Of a stretch of 64,000 nucleotides of DNA, positions 33,018 through 43,699 are shown piece after piece (position 1 is the stretch's first letter; each line of letters starts with the position of its first letter). The DNA lies in assembly GCF_000025965.1 (NCBI RefSeq), contig NC_006824.1:1-64000 (forward strand). The letters are read 5' to 3'. The notes beneath the pieces are model-generated. The model was given only the letters and a program-made list of their open reading frames with translations, did not search any database and was not told the DNA's origin. A program made the position numbers and the translations under genes. This DNA is from Aromatoleum aromaticum EbN1. Lineage in GTDB: Bacteria > Pseudomonadota > Gammaproteobacteria > Burkholderiales > Rhodocyclaceae.

Positions 33018-34889
33018 ATGAAAGCTACCGCCGTTTCGCTGTTGGCTCTATTCGAGACCAAGATGCAGCTCGAAGTGCCGCTTTTTCAGCGGCAATACAT
33101 TTGGCAGCGCGAAAAGCATTGGGAGCCGCTGTGGGAGGACATCGCCCGAAAGTTCACCGACTATCTTGACGGTCGCAAGGACGCACCTGTGCATTTTCTG
33201 GGTGCGATGGTACTTGACCTGAAGCAGACTCCGGCCACCCATGTCGGCAAGCGCCAGGTCATTGACGGGCAGCAGCGGCTCACTACACTCCAGATTTTTC
33301 TATCGGCATTCCGAGATTTCTGTAGCGAACATAGCTGTGAGGACATGGCGAAGGAGTGCGCCAACTTCACCCTGAACAAGGGGATGATGGCCGATCCCGA
33401 AGTAGACAAGTTTAAAGTCTGGCCGACCCAGCTCGACAGAGCGCAGTTCGTCGATGTCGTCGGATCCGGTTCACGAGTCGAAGTCTTGAAGCGCCATCCG
33501 CTACGCAAGCGGCCCTACGCCCGTGGCTTCGACCCTAGACCGCGCATGGTCGAAGCCTATTTTTATTTCTATGAACAGCTTGAAGCGTTCTTCATCGGCA
33601 CCAAGGCAGAGCCGCCGCTCGCTGCCGACGCGCCGCTTTCAGCGCGCGTCGATGAGTGCTTCCAGGCTTTGAAAGGTGCGCTGCAGGTCGTCGAGATAGA
33701 TCTGGAACAAGGCGACGATGCGCAAGTCATCTTTGAGACCCTGAATGCGCGCGGCGAGCCCTTGTTACCTGCCGACTTGCTGCGCAACTTCATCTTTTTG
33801 CGCGCGGCACGACGGGGAGAACCGCAGGAAGCACTCTACAAGCAGTATTGGGCGCGCTTCGATGACCCGTTCTGGCGCGTTGAAGTCAAGCAAGGTAGGC
33901 TCTTACGACCCCGCAGCGACTTGTTTTTGCAGCATTTTCTTGCCAGCCGTTTGACCACCGACATCCCAATCAAGCACCTCTTTGTCGAATACAAGTTCTG
34001 GATTGATCGCACCGAACCATTCCCATCGGTCAAGGAAGAGCTGGCCTGCCTGGCGCGACAAGGCGATGATTTCCGGCGAATCATCGCCCCCGCCAAAGAC
34101 GATCCGATCTATGGCTTGGTCACTTTTCTCGACGCCTACGACGTGCGCACCAGCTATCCGCTGCTGCTCACGATGCTCGACGCCGGATTAGACGACACGC
34201 AGTGGGCGGTAGTATCTACCGTCCTCGAATCCTACCTGCTGCGCCGAGCCGTCTGCGGGTTGACGACAAAGAACTACAACCGCGTTTTCCTCGGTCTGAC
34301 CAGAAGCCTGCGGCGCGATGGCGTAACCCCGGAAAACCTAGCCGGGCTCCTTGCTGCGCAGACGGGTGACTCAACCGAATGGCCTGCCGACGATAGGTTT
34401 GCCGAAGCGTGGCGGACGCAACATGCCTATCATTTGTTAAACAACCCAAAAATCGTTCATATCCTGAAGCGGTTAAGCGATACCTACTTTACCAGCAAGA
34501 ACGAGGGCGTTTCCTTCGACCACCCGCTGACGGTCGAACATATTTTGCCGCAGCAGTGGGCCGACAAGTGGCCCTTGCCTGACGGCTCAAAAGGCATGAC
34601 GACCGCAGAGCTGTGGACGGCTGCAAAGGACGATCCGCGCGCCGAAGCATCGCGGAGTCGGAACAAGCTGCTGCAGACATTCGGCAATCTCACCATCTTG
34701 ACGCAGACGTTGAATTCGTCCGTGTCGAATAGCGAATGGGACGTTAAGCGGCCTGAACTACTGAAATATTCTCTGCTGCCAATCAACCAAATGCTGCACG
34801 ACGTAACGCAGTGGGATGAAGCCGCGATTGCTAAGCGTTCCGATGACCTGCTCGCTCGGGCACTCAAAATCTGGCCTCGCCATGTCTGA
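33018..34889 (+). CDS. DUF262/DUF1524 protein (GmrSD-like, type IV restriction-type)
   Basis: 623-aa protein with an N-terminal DUF262 domain (FQRQYIW at about 23-29; VIDGQQRLTTLQIF at 81-94) and a C-terminal DUF1524 region (VEHILPQQW at about 506-514, then NKLLQTFGNLTIL). Such proteins include GmrSD, which uses nucleotide hydrolysis to cut modified phage DNA; the late His and Asn residues fit an HNH-type nuclease. It lies 92 bases after hsdS and ends just before an intrinsic terminator, so it is probably the last gene of the island operon. Confidence 0.85.
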   Translation: MKATAVSLLALFETKMQLEVPLFQRQYIWQREKHWEPLWEDIARKFTDYLDGRKDAPVHFLGAMVLDLKQTPATHVGKRQVIDGQQRLTTLQIFLSAFRDFCSEHSCEDMAKECANFTLNKGMMADPEVDKFKVWPTQLDRAQFVDVVGSGSRVEVLKRHPLRKRPYARGFDPRPRMVEAYFYFYEQLEAFFIGTKAEPPLAADAPLSARVDECFQALKGALQVVEIDLEQGDDAQVIFETLNARGEPLLPADLLRNFIFLRAARRGEPQEALYKQYWARFDDPFWRVEVKQGRLLRPRSDLFLQHFLASRLTTDIPIKHLFVEYKFWIDRTEPFPSVKEELACLARQGDDFRRIIAPAKDDPIYGLVTFLDAYDVRTSYPLLLTMLDAGLDDTQWAVVSTVLESYLLRRAVCGLTTKNYNRVFLGLTRSLRRDGVTPENLAGLLAAQTGDSTEWPADDRFAEAWRTQHAYHLLNNPKIVHILKRLSDTYFTSKNEGVSFDHPLTVEHILPQQWADKWPLPDGSKGMTTAELWTAAKDDPRAEASRSRNKLLQTFGNLTILTQTLNSSVSNSEWDVKRPELLKYSLLPINQMLHDVTQWDEAAIAKRSDDLLARALKIWPRHV

Positions 34890-34953
34890 GCCTCGCCCTG
34901 GGTCGGACAGGCGACGCCTGCGCCGGGCGAAGTCAGCATACGACTAGGGAGCG

Positions 34954-34979
34954 AAGCCGGTCTTGCGACCGGCTTTTTT
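34954..34979 (+). terminator. intrinsic terminator after the restriction island
   Basis: AAGCCGGTC (34954-34962) pairs perfectly with GACCGGCTT (34967-34975) over TTGC and runs into TTTTTT. It closes the operon ending with the DUF262 gene. Confidence 0.88.
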
Positions 34980-35130
34980 CTAGCTTGTTTATGTTTGATA
35001 AAGGACGTTATCATTCATGAAACTGGGGATAAAGGGGCCGGGAAGGGCGGCGACGATTCTGGACTGGTGTACGGGCATAAAAGGTGCTATGTTGGTAGAT
35101 GCTTAGATGTTTATATGCGTAGGTGCGATC

Positions 35131-35403
35131 ATGGCTGAGGATTCGACGACAAGGTGGACGGTGACGGTTTCCCGGGAAACCGATCTGGCGCTGCGTGCCT
35201 TTCTGGGAGCGCAGGGGATGCGCAAGGGCGACATCTCCCGCTTCATCGAGGACGCCGTGCGTTGGCGGATGTTTGACCAGAACGTGCAGGCCATCAAGGC
35301 GCGCAACGCCGACATCCCCGCCGATGAGCTGCAGGGGGCGATTGACGAAGCCTGCGCCGCTGTGCGGGCGGAAATGTGGCCGACGACCCGCGGGCCGGTG
35401 TAA
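35131..35403 (+). CDS. ribbon-helix-helix antitoxin-like protein
   Basis: 90-aa DNA-binding protein, the likely antitoxin of the PIN toxin that follows after six bases. ATG 35131 has AGGTG upstream; ATG 35107 would add eight residues. The RHH strand-helix-helix WTVTVSRETDLALRAFLG-GDISRFIEDAVRWRMF occupies about residues 8-50. The acidic/helical tail (IPADELQGAIDEACAAVR) should bind the toxin. Pairs of this kind usually repress their own promoter. Confidence 0.75.
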   Translation: MAEDSTTRWTVTVSRETDLALRAFLGAQGMRKGDISRFIEDAVRWRMFDQNVQAIKARNADIPADELQGAIDEACAAVRAEMWPTTRGPV

Positions 35404-35409
35404 CCGGCC

Positions 35410-35823
35410 ATGCGGGTTGTGCTCGACACCAATATTCTGATTGCCGCACTGATCACGAAGGACACGCCGCCCGACCGCGCCTATCAGTCGTGGCGCGCGG
35501 GCGAATTCACGCTGCTCTCCTGCGACCAGCAGCTCGAGGAAATCCGCCGCGTCACTCGACGCGAGGGGGTCCGGTTCCGTATCCGGCCGATGGAGGCAGG
35601 GCGGATGGTGAACGATCTGCGCAAGCTGGCGGCGATGCTCGAAAAGCTGCCCGTCGTGGAGGTTTCGCCCGATCCCTACGACAACTACCTGCTGGCTATG
35701 GCCGTAGCCGGTGACGCGGATTATCTGGTCACCGGCGACAAGCGCGATCTGCTGGCCCTCGAGCGCCACGACCATACCCGGATTGTCACGGTGCGGACAT
35801 TCATTTCGCTGCGGGAGAGCTAA
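35410..35823 (+). CDS. PIN-domain toxin (COG1569-like)
   Basis: Putative RNase toxin of 137 aa. The PIN fold acidic residues are visible: D6 in VVLDTNILIAA, E in QQLEEIRRV, and the pair in SPDPYDNYLLAMAVAGDADYLVTGDKRDLL. Partner of the preceding RHH protein, with two adjacent cistrons typical of toxin-antitoxin modules. It may stabilise the island. Confidence 0.83.
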   Translation: MRVVLDTNILIAALITKDTPPDRAYQSWRAGEFTLLSCDQQLEEIRRVTRREGVRFRIRPMEAGRMVNDLRKLAAMLEKLPVVEVSPDPYDNYLLAMAVAGDADYLVTGDKRDLLALERHDHTRIVTVRTFISLRES

Positions 35824-35866
35824 CCATGGCCTTCCAGAGCATCCTGCGGCGCGGAAAGGAGCGGCG

Positions 35867-36340
35867 ATGACTTCTGGACCCGTTCTCTCGTTCTGGGATC
35901 TGTGTTTCAACAATCTGCCGCAGGGACCCTTTGAACGCCGCACCATTGCCGCGGACGAAGCCCGCTCCCTGATCGATGCGGCCCGCAGCGCCGGAACGTT
36001 GCGCTGCGTCAGCAGCGACGACCTGCTCGCGCCCAATCGGGAACGGCAAAGGCGGGGGCACGATGCCCTTCGCGACGTGCTCCTCGACAACTATGACCTC
36101 CCCCTGCGCTTCGAGGATTTTCTGTCCGGCTCCGCGGACCGGGAGGACGGCGTACAGAGCGTGACGCCGCTGCAGGTGGCGCGCCTGCAACCGGGCGAAC
36201 GGATGCTGGGGGTGAGCTGCGACTACGTCTTTTCCAAAAATCCCGGGATGGCCGATCCGGAGAATCTCTTTGCCATCGACGCGGAGTCCGTGGGCTTCGA
36301 TCTGATCACGGCACTGCCCCAGAGAGGGACGGCACCATGA
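35867..36340 (+). CDS. hypothetical protein, coupled to the recombinase
   Basis: 157-aa soluble protein from ATG 35867 with a strong AAAGGAG. I do not recognise the family. It has a hydrophobic start (VLSFWDLCFNNLPQGPF), an alpha-helical middle and a closing RMLGVSCDYVFSKNP. Its stop overlaps the integrase start (ATGA), so the two are translated together. A 14-codon frame (35826-35870) overlaps its start and may be a leader. It could modulate the recombinase or belong to the toxin-antitoxin unit. Confidence 0.6.
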   Translation: MTSGPVLSFWDLCFNNLPQGPFERRTIAADEARSLIDAARSAGTLRCVSSDDLLAPNRERQRRGHDALRDVLLDNYDLPLRFEDFLSGSADREDGVQSVTPLQVARLQPGERMLGVSCDYVFSKNPGMADPENLFAIDAESVGFDLITALPQRGTAP

Positions 36341-37323
36341 GCCGCCCGCTTCCTCCAGCTTCCGTTGTCGGAAGGGTGACTATCGTCCCGCAGTCCCCCC
36401 TCCCGGCCCTGTTCTGCTCGGACGAGGCCGCCGCGCGCCGGTTCGTCGAATTCTTCACCGCCAACATCCGCAACCCCAACACGCGGCGGGCCTATGGACG
36501 GGCGGTGGCCGGCTTCGCCGCCTGGTGCGAGCAGGAAGCCCGGATCACCGCGCTGCGCGACATTGAGCCGGTGCATGTCGCCGCCTATGTCGAGACGCTG
36601 CAGACGCGCCTGTCGGCCCCCTCGGTCAAGCAGCACCTGGCCGCCATCCGCATGTTGTTCGACTGGCTGGTGGTCGGCCAGGTCGTCGCGACCAATCCGG
36701 CGAGCGCTGTGCGCGGCCCGAAGCACTCGGTCAAGAAAGGCAAGACGCCGGTGCTCGCCGCCGACGAGGCCCGCGCTCTGCTCGACGCGATCGATGTCAG
36801 CACCGCCGTAGGCCTGCGCGATCGCGCCCTCATCGGCCTGATGGTCTACACCTTCGCCCGAATCGGCGCGGCGCTAAAGATGCGGATCGAGGATGTCTAT
36901 GTGCAGGGCCGGCGCAGCTGGGTGCGGCTGCACGAGAAAGGCGGCAAGCGGCACGAGATGCCCTGTCATCACAATCTCGAGGAGTATCTGCACGCCTATA
37001 TTGAGGGCGCGCAACTCGCCGGTGCGGGCAAGGCCTTCCTCTTCCGCACCGCCATCGGCCACACCGGCAGACTCTCCGAGCGCCCGATGTCCCAGGCCGA
37101 CGCCTACCGGATGATCGGCCGCCGCGCGGCGGACGCCGGCATCCTCACCCGCATCGGCAATCACTCCTTCCGCGCCACGGGCATCACTGAATACCTACGC
37201 AACGGCGGCAAGCTCGAGATCGCGCAACAGATGGCCAACCACGAGAGCGCCCGCACTACCGGCCTTTACGACCGCCGCAATGACCAGCTCACCCTTGATG
37301 AGGTCGAGCGAATCGTGGTCTAA
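36337..37323 (+). CDS. tyrosine recombinase/integrase
   Basis: Site-specific recombinase of 328 aa with a complete active site: R175 (YTFARIGAAL), K201 (HEKGGK), H276-x-x-R279 (NHSFRATGI), H302 (ANHESARTTG) and Y311 (GLYDRR). The N-terminal SAM-like core-binding domain (about 35-125) includes NTRRAYGRAVAGFAAWC. It overlaps the preceding unknown gene. The form resembles XerC/D-like recombinases of mobile elements and integrons. No flanking att repeat was found by eye. It could mobilise the whole 25-37 kb island. Confidence 0.9.
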   Translation: MSRPLPPASVVGRVTIVPQSPLPALFCSDEAAARRFVEFFTANIRNPNTRRAYGRAVAGFAAWCEQEARITALRDIEPVHVAAYVETLQTRLSAPSVKQHLAAIRMLFDWLVVGQVVATNPASAVRGPKHSVKKGKTPVLAADEARALLDAIDVSTAVGLRDRALIGLMVYTFARIGAALKMRIEDVYVQGRRSWVRLHEKGGKRHEMPCHHNLEEYLHAYIEGAQLAGAGKAFLFRTAIGHTGRLSERPMSQADAYRMIGRRAADAGILTRIGNHSFRATGITEYLRNGGKLEIAQQMANHESARTTGLYDRRNDQLTLDEVERIVV

Positions 37324-37511
37324 ATCTTCGCGGCGCAACTCCTATGCCATAATTATTTACATGCTAAAGCACTACATGGCACATCGAATAGCCCGAAGTT
37401 TTCAGCAAATCCAGCGAAGTAATGCGGAACTGCGGGCGGTGCTCGGTCCGCTCTCTAAGCATTTTGCGGGCATACAAGTGACCAGAGGCGGCCTCGTCAG
37501 CGGGAGCAACT
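37324..37511. other. region after the integrase without a clear gene
   Basis: About 190 bases, locally AT-rich (37345-37375). A 50-codon frame (37361-37513) lacks a ribosome site. The spot just 3' of an integrase is where an attachment site would be expected, but I see no repeated core. Confidence 0.4.
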
Positions 37512-37640
37512 AGGCGGCACCAGGCTCGCCAGCGCCGACAACAGCCAGACGGATCCGCCCTTCTTGAACCACAGCCAGGGCAGGTAGCAGCGGACGATTC
37601 CGGCGATCGCGGTGACGAAATAGCGCAGCAAGGTCCTCAC
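37512..37640 (-). pseudogene. YnfA/UPF0060-family membrane protein, N-terminal fragment
   Basis: Minus-strand frame starting with GTG 37640 reads [16 protein letters not shown], then [17 protein letters not shown], the first two helices of the UPF0060/YnfA inner-membrane family. It breaks off after about 40 of the usual 110 residues, next to the integrase downstream region. Confidence 0.7.
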
Positions 37641-37728
37641 GTTCTTTGCGCAGACCGCCTTGGCGGAAAGAACGCGGCAGACCAAACCGGCTGGCGGGAG
37701 CAATAATCCACAGGAACCCCAGCACTTA

Positions 37729-39630
<1,902 letters not shown>

Positions 39631-39745
39631 GAACTTGATGCCGCCTTGCGTCCAGGCGGCCGCGGTCATTTCACGTCGGGGTCAGGCGCACCGACCGTGG
39701 CGTTTGTGATTCAATCGCACTGTACCGCACAACCGAAGCGACCCA

Positions 39746-40090
39746 GTGAAGACCGAAACCTCTCAACCCGGCCGTAAGGCCCAGCTCGACGCGCTGCTGC
39801 TCAAACTCCCGGGCGTCAGCGCCCGGAAAATCAGCGGCCTGGACGCCTATTTCGTCAGCGACAAGATGTTTGCCTGCGTCAGCGCCAACGGCGTTGGCCT
39901 ACGCCTTCCCGTCGCCGTCGCGACCGAGGCGCAGTTTTCCCGGGCGAACGTCTCCGCGTTCCAGCCCGGCGGCCTGGCCAGCACGCGGGAATGGATCCAG
40001 ATCAACCGCGAAGACGCAGCCGATTACGAGAAGGACTTGGAGCTCTTCGAGGCGTCGGTCGCCTTCGTGAAGGTCGCCGGGAGCCGCTAG
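39746..40090 (+). CDS. TfoX/Sxy N-terminal domain-like protein
   Basis: 114-aa protein starting with GTG 39746. The core KISGLDAYFVSDKMFACVSA, VGLRLPVAVATEAQF, and the terminal DYEKDLELFEASVAFV fit the TfoX N-terminal domain family, small proteins of unknown role that share a fold with the competence regulator. Its TAG stop overlaps the stop of the convergent gene in a CTAG palindrome. Confidence 0.6.
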   Translation: MKTETSQPGRKAQLDALLLKLPGVSARKISGLDAYFVSDKMFACVSANGVGLRLPVAVATEAQFSRANVSAFQPGGLASTREWIQINREDAADYEKDLELFEASVAFVKVAGSR

Positions 40091-40854
40091 CTGCGCCGTT
40101 CACGCGCTCCCGCTCGTCGTTCCGATAGGACACGGAGCATCGGCAGAACACCGAGCGCGGCGATCAAATGCTTGACCGGATGCCCCGAAAACAAGCCGTC
40201 TGTCAGCGTCCAGATCAAGCGGTCAAGGAGCTCGAAGGCTTTCGCGACCCCGTACGCGAACAATAGCCAACCCCACGGCAGCCGAACCATTCCCGCGGCG
40301 ACGGGAAGGCGGAACCACAGCAGCAGTACGCCAAGGCCGCCGAACTGGGTAACGAGGTAGAGCCTCAAGTCGCCAGAGAGCCTCCACAGAACAACGGCGA
40401 CCAATCCTGTCATCTGCCACCCGAGGAACCAGCGCCTGCCGGCCGCGGGTCCCAGCCTTTCCGCACCAAGGGAACCTACAGCCCCGGCAAACGCGATCGT
40501 CATTGCGAGCCGATCCCAGACGAGAGACACGTCGGTTGGAGAAAGGTGGTACCAGACGCTCCCGATCCCGGTGAGCACGAGCCCCGTGAAGAAAACCGTC
40601 AGCGGCAAATATTGCGCGGGCATCGAGCGGGAGCAACGCGGGAGCCCCGCCAGCCCGGCCGCGACGAATGCGAGGCTCGTCAACACGTCGGCCGCATGCG
40701 GCAGCGCGATCGGTCCCAGCGACAGCGCCCGCGAATCCGCGAACCGGTGGTAGTCCTGCGGCTGCGCAATCGGCGCGACGAACGCGAGTCCTGCAAACAG
40801 GAGGCAGACCCAGGCGAGCGCCCAATACTCGGCAATGCGCGAGGAACGCGTCAC
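40087..40854 (-). CDS. ceramidase-like (CREST-type) integral membrane protein
   Basis: 255-aa membrane protein with about seven hydrophobic helices. GSVWYHLSPTDVSLVWDRL in the middle and SGHPVKHLIAALGVLPM near the end place the Ser, His, Asp and HxxxH metal-type residues of the alkaline ceramidase/CREST superfamily. A hydrolase role on a lipid amide is possible; bacterial members are mostly uncharacterised. It starts 12 bases after the sagB-like gene ends, so the pair is probably one operon. Confidence 0.6.
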   Translation of the reverse strand: MTRSSRIAEYWALAWVCLLFAGLAFVAPIAQPQDYHRFADSRALSLGPIALPHAADVLTSLAFVAAGLAGLPRCSRSMPAQYLPLTVFFTGLVLTGIGSVWYHLSPTDVSLVWDRLAMTIAFAGAVGSLGAERLGPAAGRRWFLGWQMTGLVAVVLWRLSGDLRLYLVTQFGGLGVLLLWFRLPVAAGMVRLPWGWLLFAYGVAKAFELLDRLIWTLTDGLFSGHPVKHLIAALGVLPMLRVLSERRAGARERRS

Positions 40855-40866
40855 ATCATGGATTCA

Positions 40867-42450
40867 CTACAACTGGCGCCCGGAGTATGGCGGCAGCGAG
40901 CTCAGCCGCGCATCCTCGGTTGGGACGCCGACGGTGAAGTGATACAGGCTCTGCCATTCGCTCCCCGCTAGACCGAGCAATTCGTGCATCGAATCGTCGA
41001 AATAGCAGCCGATGCCGGTGCCGCGCAGCGCAGCCGCTTCCGCTTCGAGGTACAACGCCTGGCCGATCATGCCGCACTCGCGAAACAGCGCCGGGTAGCG
41101 CCAGGGCTCGCGCTGGGCGAGACCGAAGCGCCCCAGCATGCCGAGCGCGAAGCACGAATCGGCAGCAATTTCCTGATGGCAGCAGACGAGCTGCGCCGAA
41201 GCGCGAAGGTCGTAAGGGATCAGCAGGTATAGCGGCAGATGCGTCGGCCCGACCTTGTGCCACAACCAGTCAGCGCGGAGCGCTGCCCGCAGTTCGTCGA
41301 GCACCGCCGCGTCGCGCAGCAAGATGTAAAGCCCCGGGTCGAGTCCGGTGACCCGATGTACGAGCAGCGCCAGGTGGACCTGCGGGCGCGACGCGCACGC
41401 GCTCCACGGCGGCACGCCCTGTCGCGGCAATACCGCATCGAGCAGCGCGAAGAAAGCTTCGGCAGTCATGCCGGAGACACCGTCGAACGCGAGCGCGCTG
41501 CGGCGCTGCCGGACCAGGGCTGCGACGCACAAGTCGAGGGTCGGCTCGGACGGCGCCGGAAACGTCGGCAGATCCGCCACCGCCTCCGGTGCGGTTCGCG
41601 GCTTGTGCACGGCGGCCTGAACGTCGTCGATCTCGTGCCAGTGCACATGACCCGTGCTGAGCCTGCTGGCCTGGCCCTGCCACGCGCAGCGCGCGCTGAG
41701 GACGCCGAGCAAGTCGACATCGACCACTGCCTGCGCGTCGCCGATCAGCATCAGCACGTCCGGCACTTCGCGCTCGGCGGTGCCGAAGTCGGCTTCGCGA
41801 TCCAGTCCGGCGAGGCGCGCGACGTCGTCGTCGCCGACCTCATCGAGCACCCTCGCCCGCCATCCGAGCGCCGCCGCAGCGAGCGAAACGGCTGCGATTG
41901 CGTGTCCGCAGTCGTGCTGACAGTAGCGATACGCGCGCATGCCGTACTTCCATGCCTCGCGCCAGTGGATCGAGCTGAGCGCGACGAGCAGCGCCCGGCC
42001 GCGGAACGCCGCATCCCATTCGTTCGTTGCGCCCGCGCGCTGTTCCAGCACATGCTCACGACTCGAATAGTGATACACCCCTGCCGCGACGTCAGGCAGC
42101 GCCGGCACAATCAAATAGGCCTCAGTCGGATGCAGATTGCCACTCGAAGGATTGCAGCGTAGCGCCCAGCGCGTGCCGCCGAATTCCTTCCACGCGGACA
42201 GCGCCAGCGACAACTCGAACAGCAAACCGATGTGCGCGCGATCGAGCGGCGCCGCCACCGGCAGACGGCCACGGCGCAAGTCGTTGTAGCGCGTCTCGCA
42301 AGCATCGGCCGCCAGCGGCAGCACAACACGCGGCGCGCCGGCATAACTGCGCCACGGATCGGGCTGATTCGCCCAGTCGAGCCGGCCCGGTCCCAGCGCA
42401 TAGCGCTCGGGTCGATGCTTGCTATTTTCATGATAGGCACGAACGGTCAT
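40867..42450 (-). CDS. SagB-type nitroreductase-fold protein with two tandem domains
   Basis: 527-aa protein containing two nitroreductase-like halves (about 60-260 and 310-515). The first has RCNPSSGNLHPTEAYLIVPA and AWKYGMRAYRYCQHDCGHAIA. The second has LLVHRVTGLDPGLYILLRD and FRECGMIGQALYLEAEAAALRGTGIGCYFDD. This organisation is that of SagB/ThcOx FMN-dependent dehydrogenases, which oxidise azolines in peptide natural products. No precursor peptide or cyclodehydratase (YcaO) lies nearby, so it may act on something else. Downstream partner: the ceramidase-like gene. Confidence 0.8.
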   Translation of the reverse strand: MTVRAYHENSKHRPERYALGPGRLDWANQPDPWRSYAGAPRVVLPLAADACETRYNDLRRGRLPVAAPLDRAHIGLLFELSLALSAWKEFGGTRWALRCNPSSGNLHPTEAYLIVPALPDVAAGVYHYSSREHVLEQRAGATNEWDAAFRGRALLVALSSIHWREAWKYGMRAYRYCQHDCGHAIAAVSLAAAALGWRARVLDEVGDDDVARLAGLDREADFGTAEREVPDVLMLIGDAQAVVDVDLLGVLSARCAWQGQASRLSTGHVHWHEIDDVQAAVHKPRTAPEAVADLPTFPAPSEPTLDLCVAALVRQRRSALAFDGVSGMTAEAFFALLDAVLPRQGVPPWSACASRPQVHLALLVHRVTGLDPGLYILLRDAAVLDELRAALRADWLWHKVGPTHLPLYLLIPYDLRASAQLVCCHQEIAADSCFALGMLGRFGLAQREPWRYPALFRECGMIGQALYLEAEAAALRGTGIGCYFDDSMHELLGLAGSEWQSLYHFTVGVPTEDARLSSLPPYSGRQL

Positions 42451-43041
42451 GGCACCGGCTCATGGGTGGCGATCGCAGTATTTTCCATTATCGCCCCCGC
42501 CCTCGCGAGCTGCACGAGCGAAGTCGCACCCCGCCGAAATATCGGCCTTCCCGACAGCGGCGCGAGTCAGGCGTCGAGCCGTGCAGCCCCCGCCAGCCGC
42601 GGACTTCCGTCTTCATGCACTTCCTGATTGGGCCCGATGAGGAAGGATCGGTCGAACCGCCGCGAGTCGCTCCGGACCCGTGGCGCGCCGCGAACCGCGT
42701 GACGAAACCGTGTCGCGAGCGATGAGCCGGGCTGTCAGTTGCACGCTGGCGCCTCGCAGCCTCCCTGAAGAAGACCGCCGACTTTCGTCGGCGGCTCCGG
42801 TTTCGACGAAGCACCGGTTTTCCGGACCGGTGCGAAGGCGCTGACAGGCAAACCCCTATGACGAAACCCCGGGCCGAAGGCCGTCCCTGTTTCAGGGGCT
42901 GACAGGTCGCATGACGCACGTTTTTGCCGAAACGTGCAAAACGGCGGAAAACCGCAAAGACGATTTCTCTAGCCTCCGCTGCAGAAAGCGCCCTTCGTCG
43001 AAGGGCTCCCGAAGTGTCGAAAAAGGCAACCCGGGCAGGAT
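42451..43041. other. gene-poor region with a cluster of five hairpins
   Basis: About 590 bases. Between 42775 and 43006 five perfect stems follow each other: CCGCCGAC/GTCGGCGG (42775-42794), GCACCGGT/ACCGGTGC (42811-42833), GCACGTTT/AAACGTGC (42916-42937), GCGG/CCGC (42944-42955), GCCCTTC/GAAGGGC (42990-43006). CTGACAGG recurs at 42841 and 42899. None has a T-run. The density suggests a structured RNA, a recombination region or a leader of the downstream phage-like genes. Confidence 0.5.
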
Positions 43042-43626
43042 ATGAAACAGGATTTCGCCGCATTAGCGGAAAGGCGCCGGGCGGCTGCCCGCTTCGAGCA
43101 CTCGCCCCGCTGCGGCCCGTACTCCGAGTGCCTCGGATCGAGCGACCCGATCGTGCGAATCGAGGATATCGCGCACATGCTGGCCAGCACCTGCTGCTTC
43201 GCCAAGCAGACGACGTTCTTCTATTCGATCGCGCAGCACGACTATCTCGTGAGCATGATCGTGCCGCCCGACGATGCGCTCGCCGCGCTGCTCGCGGACG
43301 CGCGGACGGCACTCGAGCAGCTGCTGCCGCAATGCTTCGAGACCGACGGTGATGCGGCCACCTACATCCTCGCGCGGCTCGGCCTACCGAGCGGCCTGCC
43401 CTCGGCGGTCGAGCAGGCCGATCTCGTGCTGCGCGCGACCGAACGCCACGATCTCGGCCGAGCGCACGACGCCGCGGTGGCGCCTCTCGAGGGGGTCCGG
43501 CCGCTGCCGCTGAAGATCCAGCCGCTGCCGCCGCTCGTGGCGAAGCACCTTTTCCTCGATCGCTATTACGAGCTTCGGCCGCAGCGGAGTCCGAGCGCGT
43601 CCCCTGTTCCCGAGGGCGCGTCATGA
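43042..43626 (+). CDS. phage-type HD-superfamily homologue lacking the HD motif
   Basis: 194-aa protein similar to small HD-domain phosphohydrolases found in prophages: IVRIEDIAHMLASTCCF, then TFFYSIAQHDYLVSMIVPP and a later LRATERHDLGRA. In active relatives the sequence LLHDA provides the HD metal ligands; here the corresponding place reads LLADARTAL, so one histidine is lost. An upstream His (AQHD) is kept. Activity is therefore doubtful. It begins a compact group ending with a broken integrase. Confidence 0.55.
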   Translation: MKQDFAALAERRRAAARFEHSPRCGPYSECLGSSDPIVRIEDIAHMLASTCCFAKQTTFFYSIAQHDYLVSMIVPPDDALAALLADARTALEQLLPQCFETDGDAATYILARLGLPSGLPSAVEQADLVLRATERHDLGRAHDAAVAPLEGVRPLPLKIQPLPPLVAKHLFLDRYYELRPQRSPSASPVPEGAS

Positions 43627-43699
43627 CGCAGCAAGCGTTCCCTGGCTTTTAGGACGCCGCGCACGCGATGCCCGGCCTAGGGCCCCATGCGAGGCGCCA

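Noticed and set aside
37361-37513. 50-codon frame after the integrase
   Set aside because: No ribosome site; could be a remnant but cannot be supported.
42433-42627. 64-codon frame with a lipoprotein-like start (IIAPALASC)
   Set aside because: It overlaps the 5' end of the sagB-like gene in antisense, has no ribosome site, and the remainder is low-complexity Ser/Ala/Arg.
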